Shown: in pieces, positions 8,119 to 16,243 of the stretch
How positions within the stretch are numbered: position 1 is the first letter of the stretch
How the letters are laid out: every line of letters starts with the position of its first letter
NCBI RefSeq assembly: GCF_030166655.1
Contig: NZ_CP126446.1
Coordinates: forward strand, 1,612,001 to 1,676,000
Source: Pontibacillus chungwhensis
Lineage (GTDB): Bacteria; Bacillota; Bacilli; Bacillales; BH030062
Length of the DNA stretch: 64,000 nucleotides
Reading direction: 5' to 3'
Notes under the pieces: model-generated
Databases searched by the model: none
What the model was told of the DNA's origin: nothing
Seen by the model: the letters and a program-made list of their open reading frames with translations, nothing else
Translations under genes and position numbers: made by a program

Positions 8119-9219
8119 ATGAAACAACGATTACAACAATTAACCCAATGGATGAAGAAAGAGTCAGTAGATGTCTCTTTCTTCAACTCTACAGAAAATG
8201 TCTTTTATCTTACAGACTTTCACACAGATCCTCACGAACGTTTAATGGGACTGTTTGTGTTTCAAGATGCAGAACCCATTTTTGTCGTTCCAGGAATGGA
8301 AGCAGGGCAAGTGAAAGATGCAGGTTGGCCTTATGAAGTGCTTGGCTATGCAGATCACGAAGACCCATGGGCATTAGTGAAGGATGCTCTTACCAATCGT
8401 GAGATCAAACCAGTGGAAAAGGTAGCCTTTGAAGAGGATGTTTTAACTTACGGCAGAAGCCAGTCTCTTCTTCGTTTATTTAATGGAGCTTCTCCTGTAT
8501 CAGTAGAAGAAACTATTAATCATATGCGCCTTGAGAAAGATGAGGGTGAGATTGAAGTCATGCGCCGTGCGGCTGAGATGGCAGACTACGGTGTGAAAGT
8601 AGGTGTTGAGGCTCTCCGTGAAGGCGTAACAGAAATGGAAGTCTTAGCGAAGATTGAGTACGAACTAAAGAAAAAAGGAATTCGCGAGATGTCCTTCTCT
8701 ACAATGGTCCTTTTCGGTGAGAAATCAGGGCAGCCTCATGGGAACCCTGGAGATCGTCAACTACAAAAAGGGGACTTTGTCTTGTTTGATTTAGGTGTAG
8801 TCTTAGAAGGATACACATCAGATATTACAAGAACCTTTGCATATGGATCGGTTTCAGATGAGCAGCGGACTATATACGAAACAGTATTAGCAGCACAACA
8901 CGCCTCGCTTGATATAAGTAAGCCAGGTACGAGAATTGGGGACTTGGATCAAGTAGCACGTGATGTGATTGAGAAAGCGGGTTACGGAAAATTATTCCCC
9001 CACCGCATCGGTCACGGCCTTGGTATAAACGTACACGAATTCCCGTCAATGAGTCACTTAAATGATCAACAGCTTAAAGTGGGAATGACGTATACACTTG
9101 AGCCAGGCATATATGACCCTAACGTTGGTGGCGTTCGTATTGAAGATGATGTGCTTATCACAGAAGACGGATTTGAAACCCTAACCAACTATCCAAAAGA
9201 ACTACAAATTATAGAGTAA
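8119..9219 (+). CDS. M24-family Xaa-Pro dipeptidase/aminopeptidase
   Basis: A 366-aa creatinase/prolidase-fold metallopeptidase. The N-terminal creatinase-type domain spans about residues 1-130. The catalytic pita-bread domain supplies the metal ligands: LFDLG and SDITRTF (two Asp), HRIGHGLGINVHE (His), TLEPGIY (Glu) and GVRIEDDV (Glu). Start 8119 follows AGGGAGAG; an upstream in-frame ATG at 8089 overlaps the symporter end without a site. It is cytosolic and probably hydrolyses Xaa-Pro peptides, linked by operon to the SSS carrier. Confidence 0.87.
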   Translation: MKQRLQQLTQWMKKESVDVSFFNSTENVFYLTDFHTDPHERLMGLFVFQDAEPIFVVPGMEAGQVKDAGWPYEVLGYADHEDPWALVKDALTNREIKPVEKVAFEEDVLTYGRSQSLLRLFNGASPVSVEETINHMRLEKDEGEIEVMRRAAEMADYGVKVGVEALREGVTEMEVLAKIEYELKKKGIREMSFSTMVLFGEKSGQPHGNPGDRQLQKGDFVLFDLGVVLEGYTSDITRTFAYGSVSDEQRTIYETVLAAQHASLDISKPGTRIGDLDQVARDVIEKAGYGKLFPHRIGHGLGINVHEFPSMSHLNDQQLKVGMTYTLEPGIYDPNVGGVRIEDDVLITEDGFETLTNYPKELQIIE

Positions 9220-9220
9220 C

Positions 9221-9250
9221 AAGAAACCCGCCTTTTTGGCGGGTTTCTTT
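9221..9250 (+). terminator. Terminator of the symporter-peptidase operon
   Basis: AAGAAACCCGCC (9221-9232) pairs with GGCGGGTTTCTT (9238-9249). Confidence 0.9.
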
Positions 9251-9264
9251 GTTCCTTAAAATTA

Positions 9265-9358
9265 GGCGCCGCCTCCGTTTGGTGAGTGCTAGGGGGGATA
9301 ACTCGCTTTCCTTTTTGGAGCTAGAAAGTCTCTTTGTAAGCTGGCCCTATGGGGCGCC
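9265..9358 (-). repeat. Decayed copy E of the interspersed element
   Basis: Contains GAGTGCT followed by a G-run and AACTCGCTTTCC, matching one end of copies C and A (reverse orientation). The rest has diverged or been lost. GGCGCC occurs at both ends (9265-9270 and 9353-9358). Confidence 0.5.
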
Positions 9359-9375
9359 AGAGCACACTACTTACG

Positions 9376-9579
9376 TTATTGAAAAAACTTCTTAAACTTC
9401 TCCATCTCTTCTTGTGTATGTTCTTTCGTCTCATCGAAATAGGGGTTGTCTTTTGTAACATCTTTAGGGTCTAGATCTGTTCTCATGGATAGAGAAGGTT
9501 GATCTGGTGTTTCACCAATGAAGCGGTCATTTAGTTCATTGAAGTTAGGCTGATTCTTTTGATTTTGATGTTTTTTCAT
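9376..9579 (-). CDS. Small hydrophilic protein of 67 aa (unknown)
   Basis: A charged, Gln/Asn/Asp-rich protein (MKKHQNQKNQPNFNELNDRF; DPKDVTKDNPYFDETKEH) without Cys or hydrophobic segments, and probably disordered. AGGAGG lies 6 nt upstream of the ATG. It sits between a repeat remnant and the terminator of the next gene on the same strand, so it needs its own promoter within about 45 bp. Small hydrophilic proteins of this type are common in Bacillaceae; no function can be named. Confidence 0.6.
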   Translation of the reverse strand: MKKHQNQKNQPNFNELNDRFIGETPDQPSLSMRTDLDPKDVTKDNPYFDETKEHTQEEMEKFKKFFQ

Positions 9580-9626
9580 CGTGCACCTCCTAAAGATAGG
9601 ATGGGTTCAATAAGTGGAACTATGTA

Positions 9627-9655
9627 AAAAAACTCCCCGGTAAGGGGAGTTTTTT
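9627..9655 (-). terminator. Terminator of 3D-domain gene 2
   Basis: Minus-strand ACTCCCC/GGGGAGT hairpin (9632-9638 with 9644-9650) with a U-run. It overlaps the stop codon of the gene starting at 10184. Confidence 0.85.
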
Positions 9656-10184
9656 ATGAGCTAAGGATATGCACGTTTACGTTTTGGCGACGACCATAAT
9701 CCAAAGCGTCGCTATTCTTTTTCATATATAAATCAACGCGGTTGCCTTGAATCGCACTGCCGATATCACCAGCGATAGCTCGACCGTACCCTTCTACATA
9801 AACTTCAGAACCTAGTGGGATAACAGATGGGTCAACAGCAATGACTTTTTTGTTAGGGTTTTCGAGTAGATTAATTCCTGTTTTTGTTATTCCGCTGCAG
9901 CCATCACAATGAGCTGTATACGCTGTAGCTTCTACTTGAACCGTACGTTTAACGTTTGAAGGGACTTCTTTGTCTTCCTCTTCATAGCGGGCAAAGTTAG
10001 TATCTTTTTTATCGACTTTTATTTCTTTTATCGGAAGAGAAACGCTTTGAACAGCTATTTCTTCTTGTTCTGTTAATTGGTTATCTTTCGTATCCTGCTT
10101 TTCAGCGTGAACTGGAGTCATCCCAAGTCCAAGGATTCCAAGAGCAATAAGGGGCGCTACCAATGATCTGATGATGTTATTCAT
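9654..10184 (-). CDS. Secreted 3D-domain cell-wall protein (paralogue 2)
   Basis: A 176-aa paralogue of the protein at 5545. A signal peptide ends at PVHAEK, then comes a charged linker, then the 3D domain (VEATAYTAHCDGCSG; KVIAVDPSVIPLGSEVYVEG; AIAGDIGSAIQGNRVDLYM). The CDGCSG pair of Cys is conserved with paralogue 1, suggesting a disulphide. Start 10184 is set by AAGGAGG 7 nt upstream. The 5' leader contains a minus-strand hairpin plus U-run (10221-10257), so premature termination may control expression. Predicted peptidoglycan-active, outside the membrane. Confidence 0.85.
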   Translation of the reverse strand: MNNIIRSLVAPLIALGILGLGMTPVHAEKQDTKDNQLTEQEEIAVQSVSLPIKEIKVDKKDTNFARYEEEDKEVPSNVKRTVQVEATAYTAHCDGCSGITKTGINLLENPNKKVIAVDPSVIPLGSEVYVEGYGRAIAGDIGSAIQGNRVDLYMKKNSDALDYGRRQNVNVHILSS

Positions 10185-10220
10185 ATAAGTTCCTCCTTCA
10201 CATTCATTAGAAGGCATGAA

Positions 10221-10257
10221 AAAAAGCCATCATGCTCCCTGAAGGTTAAATGGCTTT
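10221..10257 (-). promoter_or_regulatory. Leader terminator/attenuator ahead of 3D-domain gene 2
   Basis: Read on the minus strand, AAAGCCAT (10257-10250) pairs with ATGGCTTT (10230-10223) and is followed by further U. It lies about 35 nt upstream of the ribosome site. A second GCCAT copy just upstream (CGCCAT, minus strand) could compete for the same ATGGC arm. Confidence 0.45.
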
Positions 10258-10380
10258 GACTGCAAGCAAATGGCGTAAATCGATTCGTTCGTTGAAAATC
10301 CTTCTATAGGAAAGCTTTTTTCCTTCCACATGATAAGGTAACACGGTGGTAGGTATGTGTAAACCATTCTTCGATAATTT

Positions 10381-10409
10381 TTGAGAATGAAACTCGTTCT
10401 CGATTAATA
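10381..10409 (+). promoter_or_regulatory. Promoter with embedded dyad for the tandem BCCT operon
   Basis: TTGAGA (10381-10386), 17-nt spacer, TTAATA (10404-10409). The dyad GAGAA (10383-10387) with TTCTC (10397-10401) lies between the hexamers, a typical repressor position. A following TTCTCG/CGAGAA hairpin could form in the RNA. Confidence 0.45.
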
Positions 10410-10475
10410 GCGAGAATAAAATTATCTCCTTCGCTCAAGCTAATGGCATACAGTTACGAAAAGGAGAGCGTACAC

Positions 10476-12113
10476 ATGAAATTCAAGTTAATTGATTGGC
10501 CAACGTTTATTGGGGCACTGATTTTATTATTAGCGGTTTCGGTCCCGCTAGTGGTGTTTCCAGAGGCAGGGAACAATGTAGTGAACATAGCTAATGAGTT
10601 TATGACCAGAAGGCTTGGTGTTGTTTACTTAATTGCTGGTCTTGGAATCTTATTCTTTATGCTTTATGTTTCGTTCAGCGAGAAAGGCAAGATCAAGTTA
10701 GGGGATATAGATGAAGAACCAGAGTTTAATAATTTCTCTTGGGCTGGTATGATCTTTTGCGCTGGTATTGGTGCGAGTATTCTTTACTGGTCAACGATTG
10801 AGTGGGCCTACTACTACCAGAGTCCTCCTTTTGGAATTGAACAAGGGACAGAAGAAGCGATTTTATGGGCGAGTTCTTACGGTATGTTCCACTGGGGTCC
10901 TATAGCATGGGGGATGTATTCCCTGCCAGCTTTAACGATCGCTTACTTTTACTACGTTCGTAAGAAGCCAGTTTTAAAAATAAGCGAAGCGACACGGCCT
11001 GTCATTGGTAAATTAGCTGATACTCCAATTGGTAATCTGATTGATATTCTCTTCATGTTCGGTCTGATCGGAGGGGCCGCGACAACGCTTGCTCTTGGTA
11101 CGCCAATGATTGCTTATGGATTAGAGAATTTATTTGGCATACAGGTTAGTTTACTTGTCAAAACAATCGTTTTACTTGTCTGTACAACCATCTTCGCAGT
11201 AAGTGCGTATGTAGGATTGAACAAAGGGATTAAAGTGTTAAGTGATATTAACTTATGGGGCTCGATCTTCCTGATTGCTTTTGTATTTGTGTTCGGCCCA
11301 ACACAGTTTATTGCAGAGACCACCTTTAATAGTATTGGATTGATCTTTGATAATTTCTTTAGAATGAGTACCTGGACAGAACCATACAACAGCTTAGGGC
11401 CATATGAGCGAACAGGTTTTCCTGAGAGCTGGACTATTTTTTACTGGGCCTGGTGGCTTGTATATGCTCCGTTTGTAGGGCTGTTTGTCGCTAAGATCTC
11501 AAGAGGAAGAACCTTAAAGCAAATGGTTCTTGGAACAATTGCCTACGGTTCGACTGGGAGTATATTGTTTTTTGGTGTCATTGGGAACTTTGGTTTGCAC
11601 ATGCAGCTTACGGGAGAGTTCGACGTTATTTCCGTTCTTGAAAATAATGAGCCGGCTAAAGCGATTATCGATGTGATTGGAAGTCTGCCTCTATCGTTTG
11701 TAATGGTGGCTTTGTTTACGATTCTGTCTGTGATCTTTTTGGCTACTACCTTTGATTCAAGTTCTTACATTCTGGCATCTGTTGTTCAGAATGAAGTAGA
11801 AGGAGAGCCTTTAAGATGGAATCGTTTATTCTGGGCATTTGCTCTTTGTTTAATGCCTCTAGTACTCATGTTTTTAGGTGGGCTATCCGCTCTTCAAACA
11901 GCAAGTATTGTAGGAGGGTTTCCACTCATCTTTATCATGATCCTGCTGGCCATTTCGTTCATGAAAGCCTCCACGTGGGATATCCAAGATGCGGGGGAGT
12001 ATGAACCAAAAGCCATCCATATTGATTTTGAGGACGTCAAAAAGGTCCGTAAGAAAAAGAAAGATAAAAAGGGACCAGATGAAACCCATGTTGAAGATGA
12101 CGACAAAGAATAG
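10476..12113 (+). CDS. BCCT-family compatible-solute transporter (tandem copy 1)
   Basis: A 545-aa betaine/choline/carnitine transporter with 12 predicted membrane segments. It has the family aromatic motif (ESWTIFYWAWWLVYAPFVGL near residue 310) and an IEWAYYY segment near 108, and ends in a highly charged cytosolic tail (KKVRKKKKDKKGPDETHVED). It would import glycine betaine or a related osmolyte with Na+. Start 10476 is set by AAAGGAG; an earlier ATG at 10443 has none. It is followed after 33 nt by a close paralogue, with which it shares most of the length. Confidence 0.9.
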   Translation: MKFKLIDWPTFIGALILLLAVSVPLVVFPEAGNNVVNIANEFMTRRLGVVYLIAGLGILFFMLYVSFSEKGKIKLGDIDEEPEFNNFSWAGMIFCAGIGASILYWSTIEWAYYYQSPPFGIEQGTEEAILWASSYGMFHWGPIAWGMYSLPALTIAYFYYVRKKPVLKISEATRPVIGKLADTPIGNLIDILFMFGLIGGAATTLALGTPMIAYGLENLFGIQVSLLVKTIVLLVCTTIFAVSAYVGLNKGIKVLSDINLWGSIFLIAFVFVFGPTQFIAETTFNSIGLIFDNFFRMSTWTEPYNSLGPYERTGFPESWTIFYWAWWLVYAPFVGLFVAKISRGRTLKQMVLGTIAYGSTGSILFFGVIGNFGLHMQLTGEFDVISVLENNEPAKAIIDVIGSLPLSFVMVALFTILSVIFLATTFDSSSYILASVVQNEVEGEPLRWNRLFWAFALCLMPLVLMFLGGLSALQTASIVGGFPLIFIMILLAISFMKASTWDIQDAGEYEPKAIHIDFEDVKKVRKKKKDKKGPDETHVEDDDKE

Positions 12114-12146
12114 GGAAAGTAAACCTACATCAAAGGAGACACAACT

Positions 12147-13823
12147 ATGAAAAAAGGTATCATCGATTGGCCTACGTTTCTTGGAGCTTTCATCCTTTTA
12201 CTGCTCGTAACCATTCCTTTAATCCTCTTCCCTGATAAGGGGGCTGAGTATGTCAATCAGGCTAACACCTTTGTAACAACCAATTTCGGGGTTCTGTACT
12301 TATTGGTTGGATTAGGAATCTTTTTCTTCTTAATTTATGTCGCATTTAGTGATAATGGTCGAGTAAAGCTAGGAGAAGCAGATGAAAAGCCAGAATTCAA
12401 CAACTTTTCCTGGGCGGGAATGCTTTTCTGTGCTGGAATTGGATCCAGTATTTTGTATTGGGGAACGATTGAGTGGGCGTATTATTATCAAGGACCTCCA
12501 TTTGGGATTGAACCAGGTACAAAGGAGGCAATCGCTTGGGCAAGTACGTATGGCATCTTTCACTGGGGGCCGATTGCTTGGGCTATTTACACACTTCCTG
12601 CCTTACCGATGGCGTATTTCTACTATGTTCGTAAGAAGCCGGTATTAAAAGTAAGTGAGGCGACACGCCCATTAATTGGTAACTTGGCAAATGGGCCAGT
12701 CGGTACAGCAATAGATATCTTATTTATGTTTGGGCTACTTGGAGGAGCGGGGACTACGCTCGCTTTAGGTACTCCTATGATTGCTGAAGGAATCAATGAA
12801 ATTACAGGAATCCCGGTTAATATGGTTATGAAGACCGCTATTCTTGCCATTGTTACACTTATCTTCGCGATTAGTGCATATAGCGGCTTGAAGAAAGGGA
12901 TCAAAATTTTAAGTGACCTTAACTTGTGGTTATCCATTTTCTTATTAGCATTTGTATTTTTATTTGGGCCTACGAGGTTTATGGCTGAGACAACGACCAA
13001 TAGTCTTGGATTATTACTCGATAACTTCTTCCATATGAGTACATGGACAGAACCTTACAATGCCCTTGGACCCTATGAGAAAACAAGCTTTCCTGAATCA
13101 TGGACTGTCTTCTACTGGGCCTGGTGGCTCGTGTACGCTCCTTTTGTAGGGTTATTCGTGGCAAAGATCTCAAGAGGCCGTTCTATTCGTCAAATGATTC
13201 TAGGGACGATTATATATGGAACGATTGGAAGTATTTTGTTCTTTGGAATTATCGGAAACTATGGTCTGCATATGCAGCTTACAGGTGAATTTGACGTTAT
13301 TAACGTGCTGAATAATGAAGGTGCCCCTCAGGCTATTATCGAGATAATCGGACAGCTTCCTCTAGCTTGGTTTATGATTTTTATTTTTACGATCTTGGCT
13401 ATTATCTTCCTGGCCACTACATTTGACTCTAGTTCTTATATCTTGGCTTCTGTTGTCCAGAAGGAAGTAGAAGACGAGCCACTTCGCTGGAATCGTTTGT
13501 TCTGGGCATTTGCCCTTTGCCTTATGCCTTTAGTGCTCATGTTTCTTGGTGGGCTTGGGACGTTACAGACAGCTGCGATTGTCGGAGGTTTTCCTTTATT
13601 GTTCATCATGATTATGCTCGCGTGGTCGTTTATGAGAGCTTCATCAGAAGACATTCGCGCTTCTGAACATTATGAACCGAAGACGTTCGCACTCAATTAT
13701 AAGAAAATTGTACAGCGTCTGAAGCGGAAGAAAAAGAGAGAAGAGAAACAAAAAGGTCCCGTTGATGCACATTTCGAAGATGAAGAAAAAGACAAAGATC
13801 ATTCGGATGAGACAAAAGATTAA
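12147..13823 (+). CDS. BCCT-family compatible-solute transporter (tandem copy 2)
   Basis: A 558-aa paralogue of the preceding gene, aligned along nearly its whole length (for example IEWAYYYQGPPFGIEPGT and ESWTVFYWAWWLVYAPF). It also ends in a long charged tail (KRKKKREEKQKGPVDAHFED plus an acidic end). The two tails share KxGPxxxHxED, so the tail is probably functional, such as osmosensing as in BetP-type carriers. The ribosome site AAAGGAG is 8 nt upstream. Co-transcribed with copy 1; a strong terminator follows. Confidence 0.9.
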   Translation: MKKGIIDWPTFLGAFILLLLVTIPLILFPDKGAEYVNQANTFVTTNFGVLYLLVGLGIFFFLIYVAFSDNGRVKLGEADEKPEFNNFSWAGMLFCAGIGSSILYWGTIEWAYYYQGPPFGIEPGTKEAIAWASTYGIFHWGPIAWAIYTLPALPMAYFYYVRKKPVLKVSEATRPLIGNLANGPVGTAIDILFMFGLLGGAGTTLALGTPMIAEGINEITGIPVNMVMKTAILAIVTLIFAISAYSGLKKGIKILSDLNLWLSIFLLAFVFLFGPTRFMAETTTNSLGLLLDNFFHMSTWTEPYNALGPYEKTSFPESWTVFYWAWWLVYAPFVGLFVAKISRGRSIRQMILGTIIYGTIGSILFFGIIGNYGLHMQLTGEFDVINVLNNEGAPQAIIEIIGQLPLAWFMIFIFTILAIIFLATTFDSSSYILASVVQKEVEDEPLRWNRLFWAFALCLMPLVLMFLGGLGTLQTAAIVGGFPLLFIMIMLAWSFMRASSEDIRASEHYEPKTFALNYKKIVQRLKRKKKREEKQKGPVDAHFEDEEKDKDHSDETKD

Positions 13824-13864
13824 ACGAAAGAGCCTGAAGCAAAAAATGCTTCAGGCTCTTTCGT
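13824..13864 (+). terminator. Terminator of the BCCT operon
   Basis: 17-bp perfect stem: ACGAAAGAGCCTGAAGC (13824-13840) with GCTTCAGGCTCTTTCGT (13848-13864). Confidence 0.85.
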
Positions 13865-13963
13865 GCACAATGCCCTTTTAAGTTTTTGGATCTGTTAAAG
13901 TTGTTTGTTGATTTTTACATGTTACATATATAAGTCCCTAATATGGAGCACCGGAAAGTGAGA

Positions 13964-14188
13964 ATGTTTCCGCGTTAACCTGAGCGTAAGGTGGTTCGGG
14001 AAATCACTCGCTTTCCGCGGCCCCGCACGAGGTGGGGTCGTTCGACGTTGGCGATTGACGTGACGGTCTTAGTCGAACTTCATTATTCCCTTAAAAGCCT
14101 CCTCGCTGGAACTAGACTGGGTCCTTCTGCCGCAGGAGTCTCACAATTTCCCGCACAACCTTTTCCATATTTAGAAGAACGGAAACAT
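13964..14188 (-). repeat. Interspersed palindromic element, copy F (225 bp, diverged, reverse)
   Basis: Outer arms ATGTTTCCG (13964-13972) with CGGAAACAT (14180-14188). Inner arms GGTGGTTCGGGAAAT (13990-14004) with ATTTCCCGCACAACC (14146-14160), 13 of 15 paired. It contains ACTCGCTTTCCGCGG and CCGCAGGAGTCTC, the reverse complements of the core ends of copy A. The middle is longer than in other copies. Confidence 0.7.
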
Positions 14189-14234
14189 GCCATATTAGAA
14201 GATAGAGTTGAATCTAAGCGATGACCCAGCTGGA

Positions 14235-14411
14235 GGGCCGTCTCATCAAACTTAGATAAGGGGTGTCTGGGGAACGGGGAGACTCCTGCGGGAGAAAGAG
14301 GTCGACGAGACCCCGCAGGGCATGATTTTTGCCCGAGGAGGCTCGACAGCTCGCCCGCGGAAAGCGAGTCGTTCCCCAGACACCCCAAGCACTAGTCAAT
14401 AAAGACGGCCC
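14235..14411 (+). repeat. Interspersed palindromic element, copy A (177 bp, best preserved)
   Basis: Outer arms GGGCCGTCT (14235-14243) with AGACGGCCC (14403-14411). Inner arms GGGGTGTCTGGGGAACG (14260-14276) with CGTTCCCCAGACACCCC (14370-14386), 17 bp perfect. The core has CCTGCGG...CCGCAGG and GGTC...GACC sub-stems and a GGGC...GCCC hairpin. It shares its core with copy B. Confidence 0.88.
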
Positions 14412-14572
14412 CATCTACACTTCAATGTCTCAGCTTTTGGTATTGAAAAAGCCTTTAAAATAACAACACTAAACTATAACAGAGCCAAGTTTTTAGAAAA
14501 CCAACAACCCAATCAAATGTTTAATGAATTACCAAGTAGGCTACAAATTTACATAATATTTAATAAATATAC

Positions 14573-14602
14573 TTGATCCGTAAGTATACATTTTATTATA
14601 GT
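14573..14602 (+). promoter_or_regulatory. Candidate sigma-A promoter of the DUF1028 gene
   Basis: TTGATC (14573-14578), 18-nt spacer, TATAGT (14597-14602), about 40 nt upstream of the start codon. Confidence 0.45.
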
Positions 14603-14640
14603 TAGATTAATTTAAATGTACGAAAAGGGGAGAAGTAAAG

Positions 14641-15516
14641 ATGAACAGAGTCTCTAACCCTATTGTTGCAACATTTTCAATTGTGGGTCACGATCCTGAA
14701 ACAGGAGAACTAGGCGTTGCCGTTCAGTCTAAATTCTTAGGTTCTGGCTCTGTTGTACCCTGGGCAAAAGCGGATGTGGGGGCTGTTGCAACGCAATCGC
14801 TTGCAAACCCTTCTTATGGTCCAGAGGGTCTTCAGTTATTAGAAGAGGGATATACCCCTGAAGAAGTTGTTCGAAAGCTTACAGAGGACGATTCCGAAAG
14901 AGAACTTCGACAAGTAGGAATTGTCGATGCTAAAGGTGAAGCAGCAACTTTTACAGGGGAGAACTGCTATGAGTGGGCTGGTGGGCAAACAGGTCCTCAT
15001 TATGCGGTTCAAGGCAATATTTTAGTAAGTGAAGAAACCGTGAAGGAAATGGCTACGACATTCGAAAAGGCAGATGGCTCTTTAGCAGATCGTTTACTAC
15101 AGTCACTTCAGGCAGGTCAAATGGCTGGTGGAGATAAGCGAGGGAAGCAATCTGCAGCGCTACTTGTAGTGAAGAAGAATGGAGGCTATGGAGGGTTTAA
15201 TGACCGGTTTATTGACCTTCGTGTAGATGAGCATGATGAGCCGATTCATGAGCTTGTGAGAATTTATCATTTGCAACAACTCTATTTCGGAGCTACGAAA
15301 GAAGAAAATGTCGTTTCCATTGAAGGGGAAGTGAAAGAAGAGTTATTGAAACAATTAAAACGTCTAGGCTACTTACCAACTGTTTATGTTGTTGATTCCA
15401 TTATGTACAAAGCGTTCACCTCATTTCTCCATCGAGAAAATTTCGAAGAACGAGCGCTTGAACATGGGAAACTGGATTTAGAGGTTCTGGAATTTATGAA
15501 ACAAAAGCAGCTATAA
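14641..15516 (+). CDS. DUF1028 protein (Ntn-hydrolase-like fold)
   Basis: A 291-aa protein whose first 220 residues match the DUF1028 family. It has an N-terminal TFSIVGHDPETGELGVAVQS, the core VGAVATQSLANPSYGP, and a C-terminal extension of about 70 aa (LKRLGYLPTVYVVD). DUF1028 members adopt an Ntn-hydrolase-like fold, but their substrate is unknown. The ribosome site GGGGAG is 8 nt upstream. Monocistronic between a repeat cluster and a terminator. An amidase role is inference only. Confidence 0.8.
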   Translation: MNRVSNPIVATFSIVGHDPETGELGVAVQSKFLGSGSVVPWAKADVGAVATQSLANPSYGPEGLQLLEEGYTPEEVVRKLTEDDSERELRQVGIVDAKGEAATFTGENCYEWAGGQTGPHYAVQGNILVSEETVKEMATTFEKADGSLADRLLQSLQAGQMAGGDKRGKQSAALLVVKKNGGYGGFNDRFIDLRVDEHDEPIHELVRIYHLQQLYFGATKEENVVSIEGEVKEELLKQLKRLGYLPTVYVVDSIMYKAFTSFLHRENFEERALEHGKLDLEVLEFMKQKQL

Positions 15517-15521
15517 CATAC

Positions 15522-15556
15522 GGGCTCTCTCCTATTCAGTAGGAGGGAGCTTTTTT
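15522..15556 (+). terminator. Terminator after the DUF1028 gene
   Basis: GCTCTCTCCT (15524-15533) pairs imperfectly with AGGAGGGAGC (15541-15550), followed by six U. Confidence 0.85.
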
Positions 15557-15676
15557 ATGAATGTTGATTTAAGATAGAAAGGAAACGGTTTTTATAAACT
15601 TTTCTCTACATACCTGTCACAAAACGAGAAAATCTGGTGTCTCTATAGTGAAAGCTGTTCGAAAGGAGGGGCCGCT

Positions 15677-16243
15677 TTGGAGGTGAGAGCGCAATTGTCT
15701 GACTCAAGCTATTCAACTATTTCTGAGCCAACAGAAGCTCAGTTTCAACAATTATTTAAACAATATTACCCGAATGTCGTTCGTAAAGTGATGAAAGTCG
15801 TTCAGGATCAACAAACCGCTGAGGAAATCGCACAAGAAGTGTTTCTTAAGTTATATCATGAGGACTGGGAAGGGATTCAATCAATTCCTGCCTGGTTAAT
15901 GACCGTGGCAGTTCGTTTATCTTATAACTACATACGAACTGAGAAAAGACAAATGAAAAAAGCAGAGAAGCAAGCCACCTATAGTAAAGACGTTATCTCT
16001 TCTGTGGAAGAGACTTATATGAACAAGGAAGATCGAAATGAAGTGAAAGAAGCGTTAGCTCAATTAAACGAGAGGGATCAACTTCTCTTGATGATGAAGT
16101 TTTCAGGCTATCGGTACGAGGAAATTTCACAAATCGCTCAAGTGGAGCGTACATCTGTTGGGACATTAATCGCCCGGGCTAAGAAACGATTTAAACACAT
16201 CTACTCAGAAATGAAAGGAGACGATCAGGATGAGGTGTATTGA
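15677..16243 (+). CDS. ECF-type RNA polymerase sigma factor 1
   Basis: A 188-aa sigma-70 family ECF protein. Region 2 is PNVVRKVMKVVQDQQTAEEI followed by AQEVFLKLY; region 4 is RYEEISQIAQVERTSVGTLI. TTG at 15677 is taken as start because AAAGGAGG lies 7 nt upstream. It overlaps the anti-sigma gene by 14 nt and heads a likely operon with an ABC exporter, so it probably controls an envelope or antimicrobial-peptide stress response. Its target promoters cannot be read from the window. Confidence 0.88.
   Translation: MEVRAQLSDSSYSTISEPTEAQFQQLFKQYYPNVVRKVMKVVQDQQTAEEIAQEVFLKLYHEDWEGIQSIPAWLMTVAVRLSYNYIRTEKRQMKKAEKQATYSKDVISSVEETYMNKEDRNEVKEALAQLNERDQLLLMMKFSGYRYEEISQIAQVERTSVGTLIARAKKRFKHIYSEMKGDDQDEVY

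Noticed and set aside
10382-10403. Fur box
   Set aside because: Only about 14 of 19 positions match and the gene is an osmolyte carrier; treated as an unspecified dyad in the promoter.
10258-10420. c-di-AMP (ydaO/yuaA) riboswitch ahead of 3D-domain gene 2
   Set aside because: Conserved core elements were not found on the minus strand.
13991-14414. Open frames of 66-101 aa on both strands
   Set aside because: They lie inside repeat copies F and A, follow the GC-rich palindromes, and have no ribosome sites; repeat-derived artefacts.
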